In this document: in pieces, positions 46,821 to 55,438 of the stretch
How positions within the stretch are numbered: the stretch's first letter is position 1
Layout of the letters: every line of letters starts with the position of its first letter
DNA from: Bin34 sp965219935
GTDB taxonomy: Bacteria; Chloroflexota; Anaerolineae; Caldilineales; Caldilineaceae
DNA: 64,000 nucleotides
Direction of reading: 5' to 3'
NCBI GenBank assembly: GCA_965219935.1
Contig: CBDCOU010000003.1
Coordinates: 124,001-188,000, forward strand
Notes under the pieces: generated by a model
Databases searched by the model: none
Told to the model about the DNA's origin: nothing
Seen by the model: only the letters and a program-made list of their open reading frames with translations
Made by a program: the position numbers and the translations under genes

Positions 46821-47543
46821 ATGCGCAGCAACTATCGAAGACATTTCCTGTACGCGGGGATTCTTGTAGTCGTCTTCACACTGGTCATCCAGTGGATTTT
46901 GGATTTGTCGCTGCCGCTGCCCGCCATCCAGGGCAGTGCCCAGTCGGCCGCCATCGACATCCTGATCGGCCAGCATGTCTGGCTCATCGCCGGTGCCGGC
47001 GCGCTTGTGCTGGTGATCATGGGCTACTCGATCGTCGCCTTCCGGGCACGGCCGGGCGAGGAGGACGAGGAAGGCGACTACTTCCACGGCCACTCCGGCC
47101 TTGAAATCGCCTGGACCGTCATCCCGCTGATTGTCGTGACGATTTATGGGGTCATTGGAACCCAGGTTCTGGCCCAGGTCACCGCGCCGCAGGACAACGA
47201 AATGACGGTGGAGGTGGAGGGTCTGCAGTGGAGTTGGCGGTTCGCCTACCCGGACCACGGGGAATTCCAGACCGTGGAGATGGTGGTTCCGGTCAACCAA
47301 CCGCTTCTGCTTTCAATGTCGTCCGTGGATGTCCTCCATTCCTTCTGGGTTGTGGAGTGGCGCGTCAAGCAGGATCTCGTTCCCGGCATTACCACGGAGC
47401 TGAGGGTTACCCCCACGGAGGTGGGCGAGTTCCAGTTGCGCTGCGCCGAATTGTGCGGCCTGCGCCATGCCTACATGCTGGCGGATGTGCGGGTGGTTTC
47501 CCAGGAAGACTTCGACGCCTGGATTGACGAGCAACTGGAGTAA
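46821..47543 (+). CDS. ctaC: Cytochrome c oxidase subunit II
   Basis: A 240-residue subunit carrying the CuA centre. Ligands are H173 (VLHSFWVVEW) and the motif C208-A-E-L-C212-x3-H216-x2-M219. Three hydrophobic segments are seen near residues 9-28, 52-72 and 97-117; the first may be a cleaved signal. There is no fused cytochrome c domain, so an external cytochrome or copper protein must donate electrons. The ATG at 46821 begins the protein; the frame upstream is unlike the family. First gene of the oxidase cluster. Confidence 0.95.
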   Translation: MRSNYRRHFLYAGILVVVFTLVIQWILDLSLPLPAIQGSAQSAAIDILIGQHVWLIAGAGALVLVIMGYSIVAFRARPGEEDEEGDYFHGHSGLEIAWTVIPLIVVTIYGVIGTQVLAQVTAPQDNEMTVEVEGLQWSWRFAYPDHGEFQTVEMVVPVNQPLLLSMSSVDVLHSFWVVEWRVKQDLVPGITTELRVTPTEVGEFQLRCAELCGLRHAYMLADVRVVSQEDFDAWIDEQLE

Positions 47544-47588
47544 GTCGGCAGGGACCGTGAATGCGGTCCGGTCAGTGCGGAGATCACT

Positions 47589-49451
47589 ATGTTGATGCAG
47601 TTGGGTCTGACCCGTGGCCTCATCTACCAGGCGGCCGGTACCGTCCTGGGCATGGTGGTGGCAATGGTTTGGCGCCTCTTGGCCGGGATGCCCCTGTGGG
47701 ACCAGGAAGTGGTCTTTGTGGTCGGCGGCCTGGTCGGCGGCTTTTCGTTCATGTGGGGCGTGGGAGCCATCGACGACTGGCTGGAGTGGTGCCGCGGCAA
47801 GGCAACACCCCTGGTGCATGGCCCGCCCCGGGACAAGCCGGCGTGGACCCGGTACTTCTCCACCGACTACAACCACAAGGTCATTGGCATCCAGTATTCC
47901 GTGACCTCGTTGCTGATGCTGATGATTGGCGGCTCCTTCGCCCTGATCTTCCGGGCGGAACTGGCACAGGCCGATCTGCAGTTCCTCGGCATAGGCATGT
48001 ACAACAAGTTGATTGGCCTCCACGGCTGGGCCGTGATCGCCGCCATCCTGCTGGGGGTGGGCGGCATGGCCAACTACCTGGTGCCGCTGATGATCGGGGC
48101 CGAGGACATGGCTTTTCCCCGGCTCAACGCCTTCGCCTTCTGGATCAACGTCCCCGGCGCCCTGCTGTTGCTGGCCAGCGCCTTCCTGGGCGGCTTCGAT
48201 GCCGGCTGGACCGCCTACCCGCCGCTCAGCACCCAGGGGCCGGTCGGCTACCAGTTCCTGTTCCTGGCCATCTACTTTGTGGGCCTGTCCTCCATCCTGG
48301 GCTCGCTCAATCTGCTCGTGACCATCCTGACGATGCGGCCCAAGGGCATGGACCTTTTCCGCATCCCGATCTTTTGCTGGGCCGTGCTGGCCACAAGCTT
48401 GATCCAGCTGACAGCCACGCAGGCCATCGGCACCGCCTTCCTCATGGGACTGTCGGAGCGGGCCCTGGGCATGGGCTTCTTTGATCCGGAAGGCGGCGGC
48501 AACCCCATCCTCTTCCAGCACATCTTCTGGTTCTATTCCCATCCGGCGGTCTATGTGTTCGTGCTGCCGGGCCTGGGCATCATCAGTGAACTGCTGCCGG
48601 TTTTCTCGCGCAAGCCCCTGTTCGGTTACCGGTGGATTGCCCTGTCCAGCCTTGCGATCGCCCTGGTCGGGTTCCTGGTCTGGGGACACCACATGTTCAC
48701 CTCGGGCTATTCGCAGTACCTGCGGATCCCCTTCATGATCGCGACCCTCCTGGTGGCGGTCCCCACCGGGGTCAAGTTCTTCAGCTGGGTTGCAACCATG
48801 TGGGGCGGCCGCCTCCGCTTCCCGACGCCAATGCTCTTCACCCTGGGTGCCATTTCGGTCTTTTTGCTGGGTGGCCTGACCGGACCCATTCTGGCTACGG
48901 TTGCCTCCGACCTGTACCTCCACGATACCTACTTCGTGGTCGGCCACTTCCACGCCACGCTGTTCGGCGGTTTCGTGTTCCCGTTCTGCGCTGCGATCTA
49001 CTTCTGGTTCCCCAAGATCACCGGCAGGATGTACAACGAGGCCCTGGGCAAGCTTCACTTCTACATCATGACGCCGGCCTTCTGGTTGATGAGCATTGGC
49101 CAGATGACGGTCGGCACGATGGGCATGCGGCGCCGCATCGTGGACTACGATCCGACGCTGGGCGGCGGATTGATTGAGGCGCGGCACCTGGAGACCACAA
49201 TTGCCGCCTTCCTAATCGGCCTCTCCATCCTGATCATGATCTACAACCTGGTGACCAGCGCGGAAATCGGTGTCCGGGCCCCCGCCAATCCGTGGCGTTC
49301 CCGTTCGCCGGAATGGCAAATCCCCTCGCCGGTGCCGGAGCATAGTTTCGCTGCCCCGCTGCAGGTGGTGGGCGAGCCGTACGACTACGGCTTGGAGGAG
49401 GAGTACGTCGTCATGGACGAATCCCAGGCCGGCCACGCGCAGGCGCACTGA
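47589..49451 (+). CDS. ctaD: Cytochrome c oxidase subunit I
   Basis: A 620-residue heme-copper oxidase catalytic subunit. Heme and CuB ligands appear in LIGLHGWAV, in FYSHPAVYVFVLPG (H318), in VWGHHMFTSG and in YFVVGHFHATLFGG. The Y316-S-H-P319 sequence replaces the glutamate-containing G-H-P-E-V, which marks the A2 subfamily of aa3/caa3 oxidases using the Tyr-Ser pair in the D channel. It has an N-terminal extension of about 85 residues with two hydrophobic segments before the usual TRYFSTDYNHKVIG start. GGAGA stands 6 bases before the ATG. It pumps protons while reducing oxygen. Confidence 0.96.
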   Translation: MLMQLGLTRGLIYQAAGTVLGMVVAMVWRLLAGMPLWDQEVVFVVGGLVGGFSFMWGVGAIDDWLEWCRGKATPLVHGPPRDKPAWTRYFSTDYNHKVIGIQYSVTSLLMLMIGGSFALIFRAELAQADLQFLGIGMYNKLIGLHGWAVIAAILLGVGGMANYLVPLMIGAEDMAFPRLNAFAFWINVPGALLLLASAFLGGFDAGWTAYPPLSTQGPVGYQFLFLAIYFVGLSSILGSLNLLVTILTMRPKGMDLFRIPIFCWAVLATSLIQLTATQAIGTAFLMGLSERALGMGFFDPEGGGNPILFQHIFWFYSHPAVYVFVLPGLGIISELLPVFSRKPLFGYRWIALSSLAIALVGFLVWGHHMFTSGYSQYLRIPFMIATLLVAVPTGVKFFSWVATMWGGRLRFPTPMLFTLGAISVFLLGGLTGPILATVASDLYLHDTYFVVGHFHATLFGGFVFPFCAAIYFWFPKITGRMYNEALGKLHFYIMTPAFWLMSIGQMTVGTMGMRRRIVDYDPTLGGGLIEARHLETTIAAFLIGLSILIMIYNLVTSAEIGVRAPANPWRSRSPEWQIPSPVPEHSFAAPLQVVGEPYDYGLEEEYVVMDESQAGHAQAH

Positions 49452-49501
49452 GGCTGCGCGCGTCCCGGACCGCCTGAACCGATCCAACCCCAGAAACGTT
49501 C

Positions 49502-49699
49502 ATGAAGAATTCATCCCCGTTCCGGCAAGGCATTGTGGTCGGGATTGCACTGTTCATCCTGACAGTGATCGAGTACGTGGTCGCACTGCAGACCGGCAGC
49601 GCGACGATTCTGCTGCTGCTTGGCGCGGCCAAGGGCGTGCTGGTGGTCTACTACTTCATGCACATTACCAGCCTCTGGCGGGAAGACGAGGGACATTAG
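49502..49699 (+). CDS. ctaF: Cytochrome c oxidase subunit IV (prokaryotic type)
   Basis: A 65-residue membrane protein with two hydrophobic helices (GIVVGIALFILTVIEYVVAL and ILLLLGAAKGVLVVYYFMH), typical of the small COX4_pro subunit. The final YYFMHITSLWRED matches the family end. It lies between ctaD (50 bases upstream) and ctaE (3 bases downstream), in the usual gene order. Confidence 0.88.
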   Translation: MKNSSPFRQGIVVGIALFILTVIEYVVALQTGSATILLLLGAAKGVLVVYYFMHITSLWREDEGH

Positions 49700-49702
49700 G
49701 CG

Positions 49703-50317
49703 ATGAGTGCACTGGCGGCCGATGCCATTGAGGTCTACCGCACTGCCACCCGGAACAACCGGATGGGCATGTGGTTGTTCTTCTTTTCCGAACTGTTCCT
49801 CTTCGGGGGCCTGCTGATCACCCGGTTCGCCCTGTGGGTGGACGAGGACGGCCACATCATCCGGCCCGAACTCGACCAGAATGTCGGGCTCATTGTGACG
49901 GTGGTCCTGCTGGCCTCCAGCTACTTCATGAACCGGTCCGAGGTGGCCATTGCCCACGGCCGCAAGCGCGACTTCCTGGTTAGCCTGTGGATTACCGGGT
50001 TCCTCGGCGTCGTGTTCCTGGTGGGCGTGGTGATTTTCGAGTGGGGCCTGATTCACCTACCCTTCATTGAACATCACATCGGCCCCACGGACGGCGTCTT
50101 CGGGGCCGTCATCTTCGGCATGACAGGCATGCATGCCATCCACGTGATTACCGGGGTTGCGTTCATTGTGGTGGTCTGGCGCAACGGCAAGCGCGACGTG
50201 TACACCGAGGAACGGCACTGGGGCGTTGAGGCCTGTGCCATCTACTGGCACTATGTGGACCTGGTCTGGATCTTCTTCTATCCGGCCATCTACCTGATCG
50301 GGCACGCCGTCCACTAG
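49703..50317 (+). CDS. ctaE: Cytochrome c oxidase subunit III
   Basis: A 204-residue five-helix subunit III. It starts NRMGMWLFFFSELFLFGGLL and contains GMTGMHAIHVITGVAFI and the C-terminal AIYWHYVDLVWIFFYPAIYL, all hallmarks of the family. It stabilises subunit I and proton uptake. The start is 3 bases after the ctaF stop, implying coupled translation. Confidence 0.96.
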   Translation: MSALAADAIEVYRTATRNNRMGMWLFFFSELFLFGGLLITRFALWVDEDGHIIRPELDQNVGLIVTVVLLASSYFMNRSEVAIAHGRKRDFLVSLWITGFLGVVFLVGVVIFEWGLIHLPFIEHHIGPTDGVFGAVIFGMTGMHAIHVITGVAFIVVVWRNGKRDVYTEERHWGVEACAIYWHYVDLVWIFFYPAIYLIGHAVH

Positions 50318-50380
50318 TCCGAATCCTTTCGGGTATCGGTCCACCGTACTCCTGGTCGGGGACCGGTATCCACCCCGCCA

Positions 50381-51250
50381 GTGAATCCGGTATTGCAGGC
50401 GGCCCTCGCAACCTGGGAATGGCGGCCCTCGGTTTTGGCCGTCGCCTTTCTGGCCGCCGCGATCTATGCCGCGGGATGGGTCGGACTCCGCCGGCAGGGC
50501 CGGATGCGTCTGGCAGCCTGGTGGCGATTGGCCGCCTATCTGCTGGGTTTGGCTCTGTTGCTGGTCGCCCTGCTGTCCTTCATCGATGTCTACGGCGCCC
50601 TGTTGCTGTTCATGCACATGGTGCAGCACGTTCTGTTGTTGATGCTGGTGCCGGTCCTGCTGCTATGGGCCAACCCGTTCCCCGTGCTGTTGTACGGGCT
50701 CCCGGTTGCGGCCCGGCGCGCCGTGGTTCGCTTCCTGCATCCCGAGGCGCGCTTCCGGCGGGAGACGCGACGCCTGACCCATCCGGGGGCTTTGTATGCG
50801 CTGTACATTGGCGCCATCGTCCTGTGGCACGATACCGGCCTGTACAACCTGGCCCAGGGCAACGGGCTGATCCACGATCTGGAGCACATCACGTTCTTTG
50901 TGGCCGGTATGCTGTTCTGGTGGCCGGTCATGGGTGCCGCGCCGCGGATTCACCATCCCACCTCGCTGGCCGGACGGATGGTGGTGCTGTTGCTGTGTGT
51001 GCCTCCGCACGTGGTGATTGGAGCTCTGCTCAGCTTTGTTGAAAACCCGGTGTACGAACACTATCTGACGGTGCCGCGGCTCTGGGGCATGGATGTGATG
51101 CAGGACCAGCGGCTGGCCGGCATCATCATGTGGATCCCGACTGGGATGATGTACATCGCGGGCGTGGTCATTCTGCTGGCGCGCCACCTGAACCAGGCTG
51201 CACGCCGCATTGATTCGGGCCTGGACCGAAATGGGGGTGAAGTTGCATGA
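50381..51250 (+). CDS. ctaG: CtaG family cytochrome oxidase assembly protein
   Basis: A 289-residue membrane protein of the caa3_CtaG type with about seven hydrophobic segments. It has conserved histidines in LLFMHMVQHVLLLMLVPVLL and IVLWHDTGLYNLA, and the LEHITFFVAGMLFWWPV segment. Such proteins help insert copper during oxidase assembly. The start is a GTG at 50381 (GTGAATCCG); no in-frame ATG lies before the first helix. Its stop overlaps the next gene by 4 bases. Confidence 0.9.
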   Translation: MNPVLQAALATWEWRPSVLAVAFLAAAIYAAGWVGLRRQGRMRLAAWWRLAAYLLGLALLLVALLSFIDVYGALLLFMHMVQHVLLLMLVPVLLLWANPFPVLLYGLPVAARRAVVRFLHPEARFRRETRRLTHPGALYALYIGAIVLWHDTGLYNLAQGNGLIHDLEHITFFVAGMLFWWPVMGAAPRIHHPTSLAGRMVVLLLCVPPHVVIGALLSFVENPVYEHYLTVPRLWGMDVMQDQRLAGIIMWIPTGMMYIAGVVILLARHLNQAARRIDSGLDRNGGEVA

Positions 51251-51756
51251 GGATGCGTCCTGTCTGTGCCGGACACAGCCTCCTGCGCCGGTGGCTCGCG
51301 GTCGCATTGGCCTTGTCGCTGCTGTTGCCGGCATCGGTGGTTTGGGGACACGGGGGCGGAGAGCCGTTCCTATCGGACGTGGAGGCCGGACCCTACAGCC
51401 TGTACGTGTGGCTGGATCCGCTGCCGGCCCAAACCGGAGAGCTGCACGTTACAGTGTCGGTCAACGTTCCGGTTGACGACGCATCCGAGCCGGTGACCGG
51501 CCTGCCCGTACTGATGCGCGCCCGCCATTCCGACGGATGGGAAGTCGAAGCGCCGGCCACCCACGAGAACGCGCTCAACAAGCTGTTTTACGAGGGACGA
51601 TTGGACTTGCAGCAGGCCGGAACCTGGACCATCGACCTCCTGATGGGAGATGGTCCGGATCAGGTCGTCCATGCCATGGAAGTGGATGTCGCTGCCCAAC
51701 CGAGTGCCTGGCAGGCGTTTCTGGACTGGTTCAGGGCTCTGTTCAATCGAAACTGA
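51247..51756 (+). CDS. Exported YtkA/CopC-like beta-sandwich protein
   Basis: A 169-residue protein with a signal peptide (WLAVALALSLLLPASVVWG) followed by one immunoglobulin-like beta domain. GPYSLYVWLDPLPAQTGELHV and the late KLFYEGRLDLQQAGTWTID resemble YtkA-like domains found in oxidase and copper-handling operons. Met and His residues near the mature N-terminus (G-H-G-G-G) could bind copper. It overlaps ctaG by 4 bases and ends 1 base before the SURF1 gene, so a role in oxidase assembly is likely but inferred. Confidence 0.7.
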   Translation: MRMRPVCAGHSLLRRWLAVALALSLLLPASVVWGHGGGEPFLSDVEAGPYSLYVWLDPLPAQTGELHVTVSVNVPVDDASEPVTGLPVLMRARHSDGWEVEAPATHENALNKLFYEGRLDLQQAGTWTIDLLMGDGPDQVVHAMEVDVAAQPSAWQAFLDWFRALFNRN

Positions 51757-51757
51757 C

Positions 51758-52561
51758 ATGACCGCCCGCGCGACCCCGTCCTCCGGGACTCCCTCGGAAC
51801 TGCAAGCATCCCCGAATCTGCTGCGCGTGCTGGTGTCGCGACGCTGGTGGCCGGCAACGATTCTCATCCTGCTGGGCATGGCAGGCCTGGCCCAGCTCGG
51901 GTTTTGGCAACTGGACCGTCTGGAGTGGCGGCGCGGCATGAACACGCAGACCCTGGCCCGGCTGAATGCGTCCCCAGTGGTCGTCACCGGGGACATGGAA
52001 TGGGGGGACGACTGGCATGACCGGCAAGCGATGGCCCGGGGCGTACTTGACTACCGCAGCCAGGTTGGAATCAAGAACCGCTTCTACAAGGAGGAGGCCG
52101 GGATCCATCTGCTGACGCCCATGCGCCTGGAAGGTTCGGACCAGATTCTGTTGGTTGATCGGGGCTGGATTCCGCAGGCTTGGGTATCCGGCGATTGGTC
52201 GGAGTACGACGAAGGCGCAGGGCCAGTGGAGGTGCGGGGTCTCCTACAGGATGCCAACCCTTATCCACCCGGTACGGACATCGATGCGTCTTCGGACCGC
52301 CTGTATCACCGGGAGGACTTGGCACTGCTGGGCCATGTCCTGGACATGGACGTGGCTCCGATGTTCCTGCTGCAGCAGCCAGCCGAGGGGGATTCACAGG
52401 GGTGGCCGCGCCGTCAGCCCAAGGACCTGCACCTAGGTGAAGGCAACCACCTGAGCTATGCAATCCAATGGTTTCTGTTCTCACTCATCCTTGGCGTTGG
52501 CTATGTGATCATGGTCCGGAAGCGCACGCGGCAGTCCGTAGAGACGGTACAGACCGACTGA
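51758..52561 (+). CDS. SURF1-like oxidase assembly protein
   Basis: A 267-residue SURF1 family protein with one helix at each end (WWPATILILLGMAGLAQLGF and IQWFLFSLILGVGYVIMV) and a central extracytoplasmic domain. Family motifs are GFWQLDRLEWRRG near the start, LLTPMRLEGSDQILLVDRGW in the middle, and LGEGNHLSYAIQWFLF at the end. SURF1 assists heme a insertion into subunit I. The ATG at 51758 follows the previous stop by 1 base. It closes the oxidase cluster and is convergent with the SNase-like gene. Confidence 0.92.
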   Translation: MTARATPSSGTPSELQASPNLLRVLVSRRWWPATILILLGMAGLAQLGFWQLDRLEWRRGMNTQTLARLNASPVVVTGDMEWGDDWHDRQAMARGVLDYRSQVGIKNRFYKEEAGIHLLTPMRLEGSDQILLVDRGWIPQAWVSGDWSEYDEGAGPVEVRGLLQDANPYPPGTDIDASSDRLYHREDLALLGHVLDMDVAPMFLLQQPAEGDSQGWPRRQPKDLHLGEGNHLSYAIQWFLFSLILGVGYVIMVRKRTRQSVETVQTD

Positions 52562-52571
52562 CCTCCCGGTT

Positions 52572-53156
52572 TCAGCGCCACACCCCAATCCCCAGCTCCA
52601 TGGCTGTTTTCTCGGCCTTCGCCATTGCTGCGTGATGCCGGGACGTATCCGACTTTGGTTCGTATAGAGCCATGCCCTCCGCGATCATTTGCTCGTTAAC
52701 CAGCAGGCCGTCACTGGTCAGGACGTAGCGGAGCAACCGCTCGTCTCCATCCCTGTCGGTATCTCCGGCAACCAGCAACACGTCGGCATTGCCCACCAGT
52801 AGCTGATTGAGCTTGGTTGCTTCGTTGTACAGTTCCTCGCCAGGATCGGGGCTGTCCGTAAACAGATAGCGGACCAATACCGGCCGCCCATCCATTTCGA
52901 CCTCAATGGTGTCTCCGCTGAGGACACGGAGGACGTGTACGGCGATGGTTTCGCCAACCGCAACCTCGGTCTCGGGGTTCGTTGTGGCGGCTGCGGGACC
53001 GGCTTCGGATGCCGGCACGGCCTCGCGCGGTGGGATGATCATGGTGCAACCGATGATTGTGGAGGCTACGCACAGGACCATGGCAGCGGCAATCATCCTT
53101 GACAGCCGTGCTTGCAGGTTGATTGGTCGGAATGGAGTCCGGGCAGGTTCAGACAT
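52572..53156 (-). CDS. Thermonuclease-like (SNase fold) lipoprotein
   Basis: A 194-residue predicted lipoprotein: a hydrophobic stretch (MIAAAMVLCVASTIIGC) ends in a lipobox-like I-I-G-C. The mature part has the SNase/TNase-like OB fold: VHVLRVLSGDTIEVEMDGRP, then VRYLFTDSPDPGEELYNEA, then LLRYVLTSDGLLVNEQMIAEG. The catalytic arginines of staphylococcal nuclease are only partly matched (VLVRYLF, ERLLRYV), so nuclease activity is uncertain. The start was set at ATG 53156; the open frame to 53390 would add 78 unlike residues. Confidence 0.78.
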   Translation of the reverse strand: MSEPARTPFRPINLQARLSRMIAAAMVLCVASTIIGCTMIIPPREAVPASEAGPAAATTNPETEVAVGETIAVHVLRVLSGDTIEVEMDGRPVLVRYLFTDSPDPGEELYNEATKLNQLLVGNADVLLVAGDTDRDGDERLLRYVLTSDGLLVNEQMIAEGMALYEPKSDTSRHHAAMAKAEKTAMELGIGVWR

Positions 53157-53326
53157 GGGGGGCAATTCCGGTTGAAGGTTTGGAGCAGGGCTTTCCGCCC
53201 TCCGGCCGTATTGAACGGCATCCTTCAGCCGGGCTCCAAAATTGTCAGCAGGACAGCATGCCTGCCGGCTGCAGTGCCGCCGGTGCGACCGACCGGATGG
53301 GACAGGACACCAGAACGACCAATCTG

Positions 53327-53355
53327 TAGACATGGGGGTTTCGTGTGTATATAAT
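53327..53355 (+). promoter_or_regulatory. hicAB promoter
   Basis: TAGACA (53327-53332) and TATAAT (53350-53355) are spaced by 17 bases: five of six and six of six matches to the sigma-70 consensus. Transcription should begin near 53361-53362, which coincides with the hicA ATG at 53361. The hicA message may thus be leaderless. Confidence 0.75.
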
Positions 53356-53360
53356 TGTGT

Positions 53361-53543
53361 ATGGAGCGAAACAGCAGAGCGATCGTTCAACGGCTTCAGG
53401 CTGAAGGTTTTGAACTCGTGAAAGTGTCAGGCTCGCACCATAAGTTCCGCAAGGGGCCGATCACGGTAATCGTGCCGCACCCCAAAAAGGATCTTCCAGT
53501 GGGAACCGCTCGTGCCATCGCGAAGTCGGCCGGTTGGATATAA
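53361..53543 (+). CDS. hicA: HicA mRNA interferase toxin
   Basis: A 60-residue HicA toxin with a double-stranded RNA-binding-like fold. The catalytic His lies in VSGSHHKFRKGP, and VPHPKKDLPVGTARAIAKSAG is the family signature. HicA cleaves mRNA when free of HicB. I chose the ATG at 53361 because the family starts there and the promoter is immediately upstream; an in-frame ATG lies at 53355. The hicB gene follows 13 bases downstream. Confidence 0.9.
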   Translation: MERNSRAIVQRLQAEGFELVKVSGSHHKFRKGPITVIVPHPKKDLPVGTARAIAKSAGWI

Positions 53544-53556
53544 GGAGCATTGGACC

Positions 53557-53949
53557 ATGCACTATGTGGCCGTGATCGACAAGGACGCGGGAAGTGCCTA
53601 CGGTGTCCGTTTCCCCGACGTGCCCGGTTGCTTCTCGGCAGCCGACGCGTTCGACGAGATCATCCCGAACGCGATCGAGGCACTGTCTCTGTTTTTCGAG
53701 GACAGGGAAATTGTCCCGGCGCGCAGTATCGAGGCGGTACGCGAGGAAGTAGCCGAGGATCTCGCTGCCGGCGCCGTTTTAATGATGATTCCCCATATTG
53801 CCGATCGCCGTCGGGTCGTTCGGGTCAATTTGAGCCTTGACAAGGGGCTTCTTGACACGCTGGACGAGGCCGCGCGGGCACGTGGCATGACACGTTCGGC
53901 CTTTGTTGTAAAAGCCGCAGCAAGGGAAATCCGCGATCCCAGCTGGTGA
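53557..53949 (+). CDS. hicB: HicB antitoxin
   Basis: A 130-residue HicB antitoxin. The N-terminal partial RNase H-like fold is typical (VAVIDKDAGSAYGVRFPDVP, GCFSAADAFDEIIPNAIEAL). The C-terminus has a ribbon-helix-helix DNA-binding motif (VVRVNLSLDKGLLDTLDEAA ... MTRSAFVVKAA). It neutralises HicA and should repress the operon through the promoter at 53327-53355. TAAGGAG at 53541-53547 lies 9 bases before the ATG. Confidence 0.92.
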   Translation: MHYVAVIDKDAGSAYGVRFPDVPGCFSAADAFDEIIPNAIEALSLFFEDREIVPARSIEAVREEVAEDLAAGAVLMMIPHIADRRRVVRVNLSLDKGLLDTLDEAARARGMTRSAFVVKAAAREIRDPSW

Positions 53950-54043
53950 TGGCCCTGGAGTAACAAGATACTCAATGATGGCTATGGGGGAAGCCTCTCA
54001 TCAAAACCACAGGTTGCCCCATCACGGTGTCATCAGATAATTG

Positions 54044-55090
54044 TCACGAGTGATCGGTGTAAGTGGGGCCTTGCGGATCAATTAGCTTGGCGATACGCTC
54101 CAGAGCAGACACTGCGGCTGCAAGCGTTGCCTCCTGATCGGCTCCCGTAGGGAGTTCAATAGGTATGCAGATCTCCTCGGGTCTCCATTCGAGACCCGGG
54201 GTACCCAAATCACCCACCCTGCTTCGAATTTCGTCCAATCCGACTCGGGGGTTTTTGACGGGATAGAACGACAACCATAAAGGCTTGTCCGGCATTTGGC
54301 CCGCGGCCTTGTAATCGATTCCCAGCGATGCGGCTGCGCCGGCCAATCGCAGGTATCTCACATAGTAATTGGTGCCATTCCCCACGGTGAGACCGCTGGT
54401 GTTAGCCCAGCCCGACTGCTCCACCCACTTCACAGTCTTCGCCACCAAGCCTCTCAAATTTTCGTCCCGTCGTGGTTTGTCACCGGCAATGGCGGTGGCC
54501 GCCAAACCTTGCAACTCGTTGATCTCGAACGCCGCTCTCTGATCACCGGCTGCCGACACCTGTTGTGCAACGCGGTCAAGCAACAAAGACCAACTGGCCA
54601 GCACCAACCGGCGATGGCCGTCCTTGCCTGTGGCGGTTTTCTGGTTGCTCTCGAGATGGCTGGTGCCGAGTTCATGGCCTGCCCTTCCCAGCCGCTCCGT
54701 TATTTCATCCCATAGGGAACCCGGGTTGATTCGATCATCCGGAGCCAGAAACAACAAAGCCGACGGTTTGACGGCAGGCAGTGCTTCCCAATAGGTGACC
54801 GGTTGATGCCAGGTGAGTGGGGCCCAGAACTTGGACTCGATCAACGCCACCACGTCACCGCCGGTGTCGATGCACGCCAGATCGGGTACGGCTCCGTGTT
54901 CATTGGCCAGCCAAGGTTGGGCACCCGCGAGCGGCAGGGGGGCATGTCCGTCTCCCAGAAAATCGGCCACGGTTGCCAGTGCAATCCTTGAGCGCGAAAG
55001 AATGAAGCACAGGGCATCCGTGGCGGCATCCTCCAGGCCGATGTTGTGCCACCGGGCAATGAAGCCCAGCAAGGTTTGATCGTCAGTCAT
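54044..55090 (-). CDS. PD-(D/E)XK nuclease superfamily-like protein
   Basis: A 348-residue protein not assigned to a named family. The pattern PDLACIDTGGDVVALIESKF (P-D ... E-x-K) within the first 90 residues fits a PD-(D/E)XK nuclease core, with a helical start (TLLGFIARWHNIGLEDAATD). The remaining 250 residues are unrecognised and contain several aromatic-rich segments (PLWLSFYPVKNPRVGLDE). Its place between hicAB and an AlbA_2 protein suggests a defence or mobile-element role. Nuclease activity is inferred from the motif only. Confidence 0.65.
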   Translation of the reverse strand: MTDDQTLLGFIARWHNIGLEDAATDALCFILSRSRIALATVADFLGDGHAPLPLAGAQPWLANEHGAVPDLACIDTGGDVVALIESKFWAPLTWHQPVTYWEALPAVKPSALLFLAPDDRINPGSLWDEITERLGRAGHELGTSHLESNQKTATGKDGHRRLVLASWSLLLDRVAQQVSAAGDQRAAFEINELQGLAATAIAGDKPRRDENLRGLVAKTVKWVEQSGWANTSGLTVGNGTNYYVRYLRLAGAAASLGIDYKAAGQMPDKPLWLSFYPVKNPRVGLDEIRSRVGDLGTPGLEWRPEEICIPIELPTGADQEATLAAAVSALERIAKLIDPQGPTYTDHS

Positions 55091-55438
55091 TGCAGATCCC
55101 CTTCGCGGGTTTGGCAGCGCGGAGTTTGATTAGGATTGTTGGCACTGTTGCAATGCACGTGGAATGGATACGGAGACGGGTAAAGGGGGGCGAGCGAAAG
55201 GTGTGGGTCGCAACCCCAACACACTCCATGCCAGACCCCTCCTTGACCACCATCATACAGTTGCTTGGTTCCCCGATCAGCCCGTCGAACTGTCGCGTAT
55301 TGCCAACGGTGCTCCCGTATCTGTAGGCGATTTGAACCTCGGTCACACCACATCGGATACGACATCAATCGCAGACAGCCCCAATCGCCTCTTGCTTGGA
55401 GTCACAGGCTGGATACGAAGTAGGGTTTCTGCTCAATC
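55091..55438. other. Gap between the PD-(D/E)XK gene and the AlbA_2 gene
   Basis: About 350 bases without a supportable gene. Short open frames show no similarity that I recognise. No repeat or promoter stands out. Confidence 0.35.

Noticed and set aside
47313..49187. Long minus-strand open frame opposite ctaC/ctaD
   Set aside because: Histidine/glutamine-rich shadow of the oxidase genes; lepA- and ctaD-type shadows are common in this base composition.
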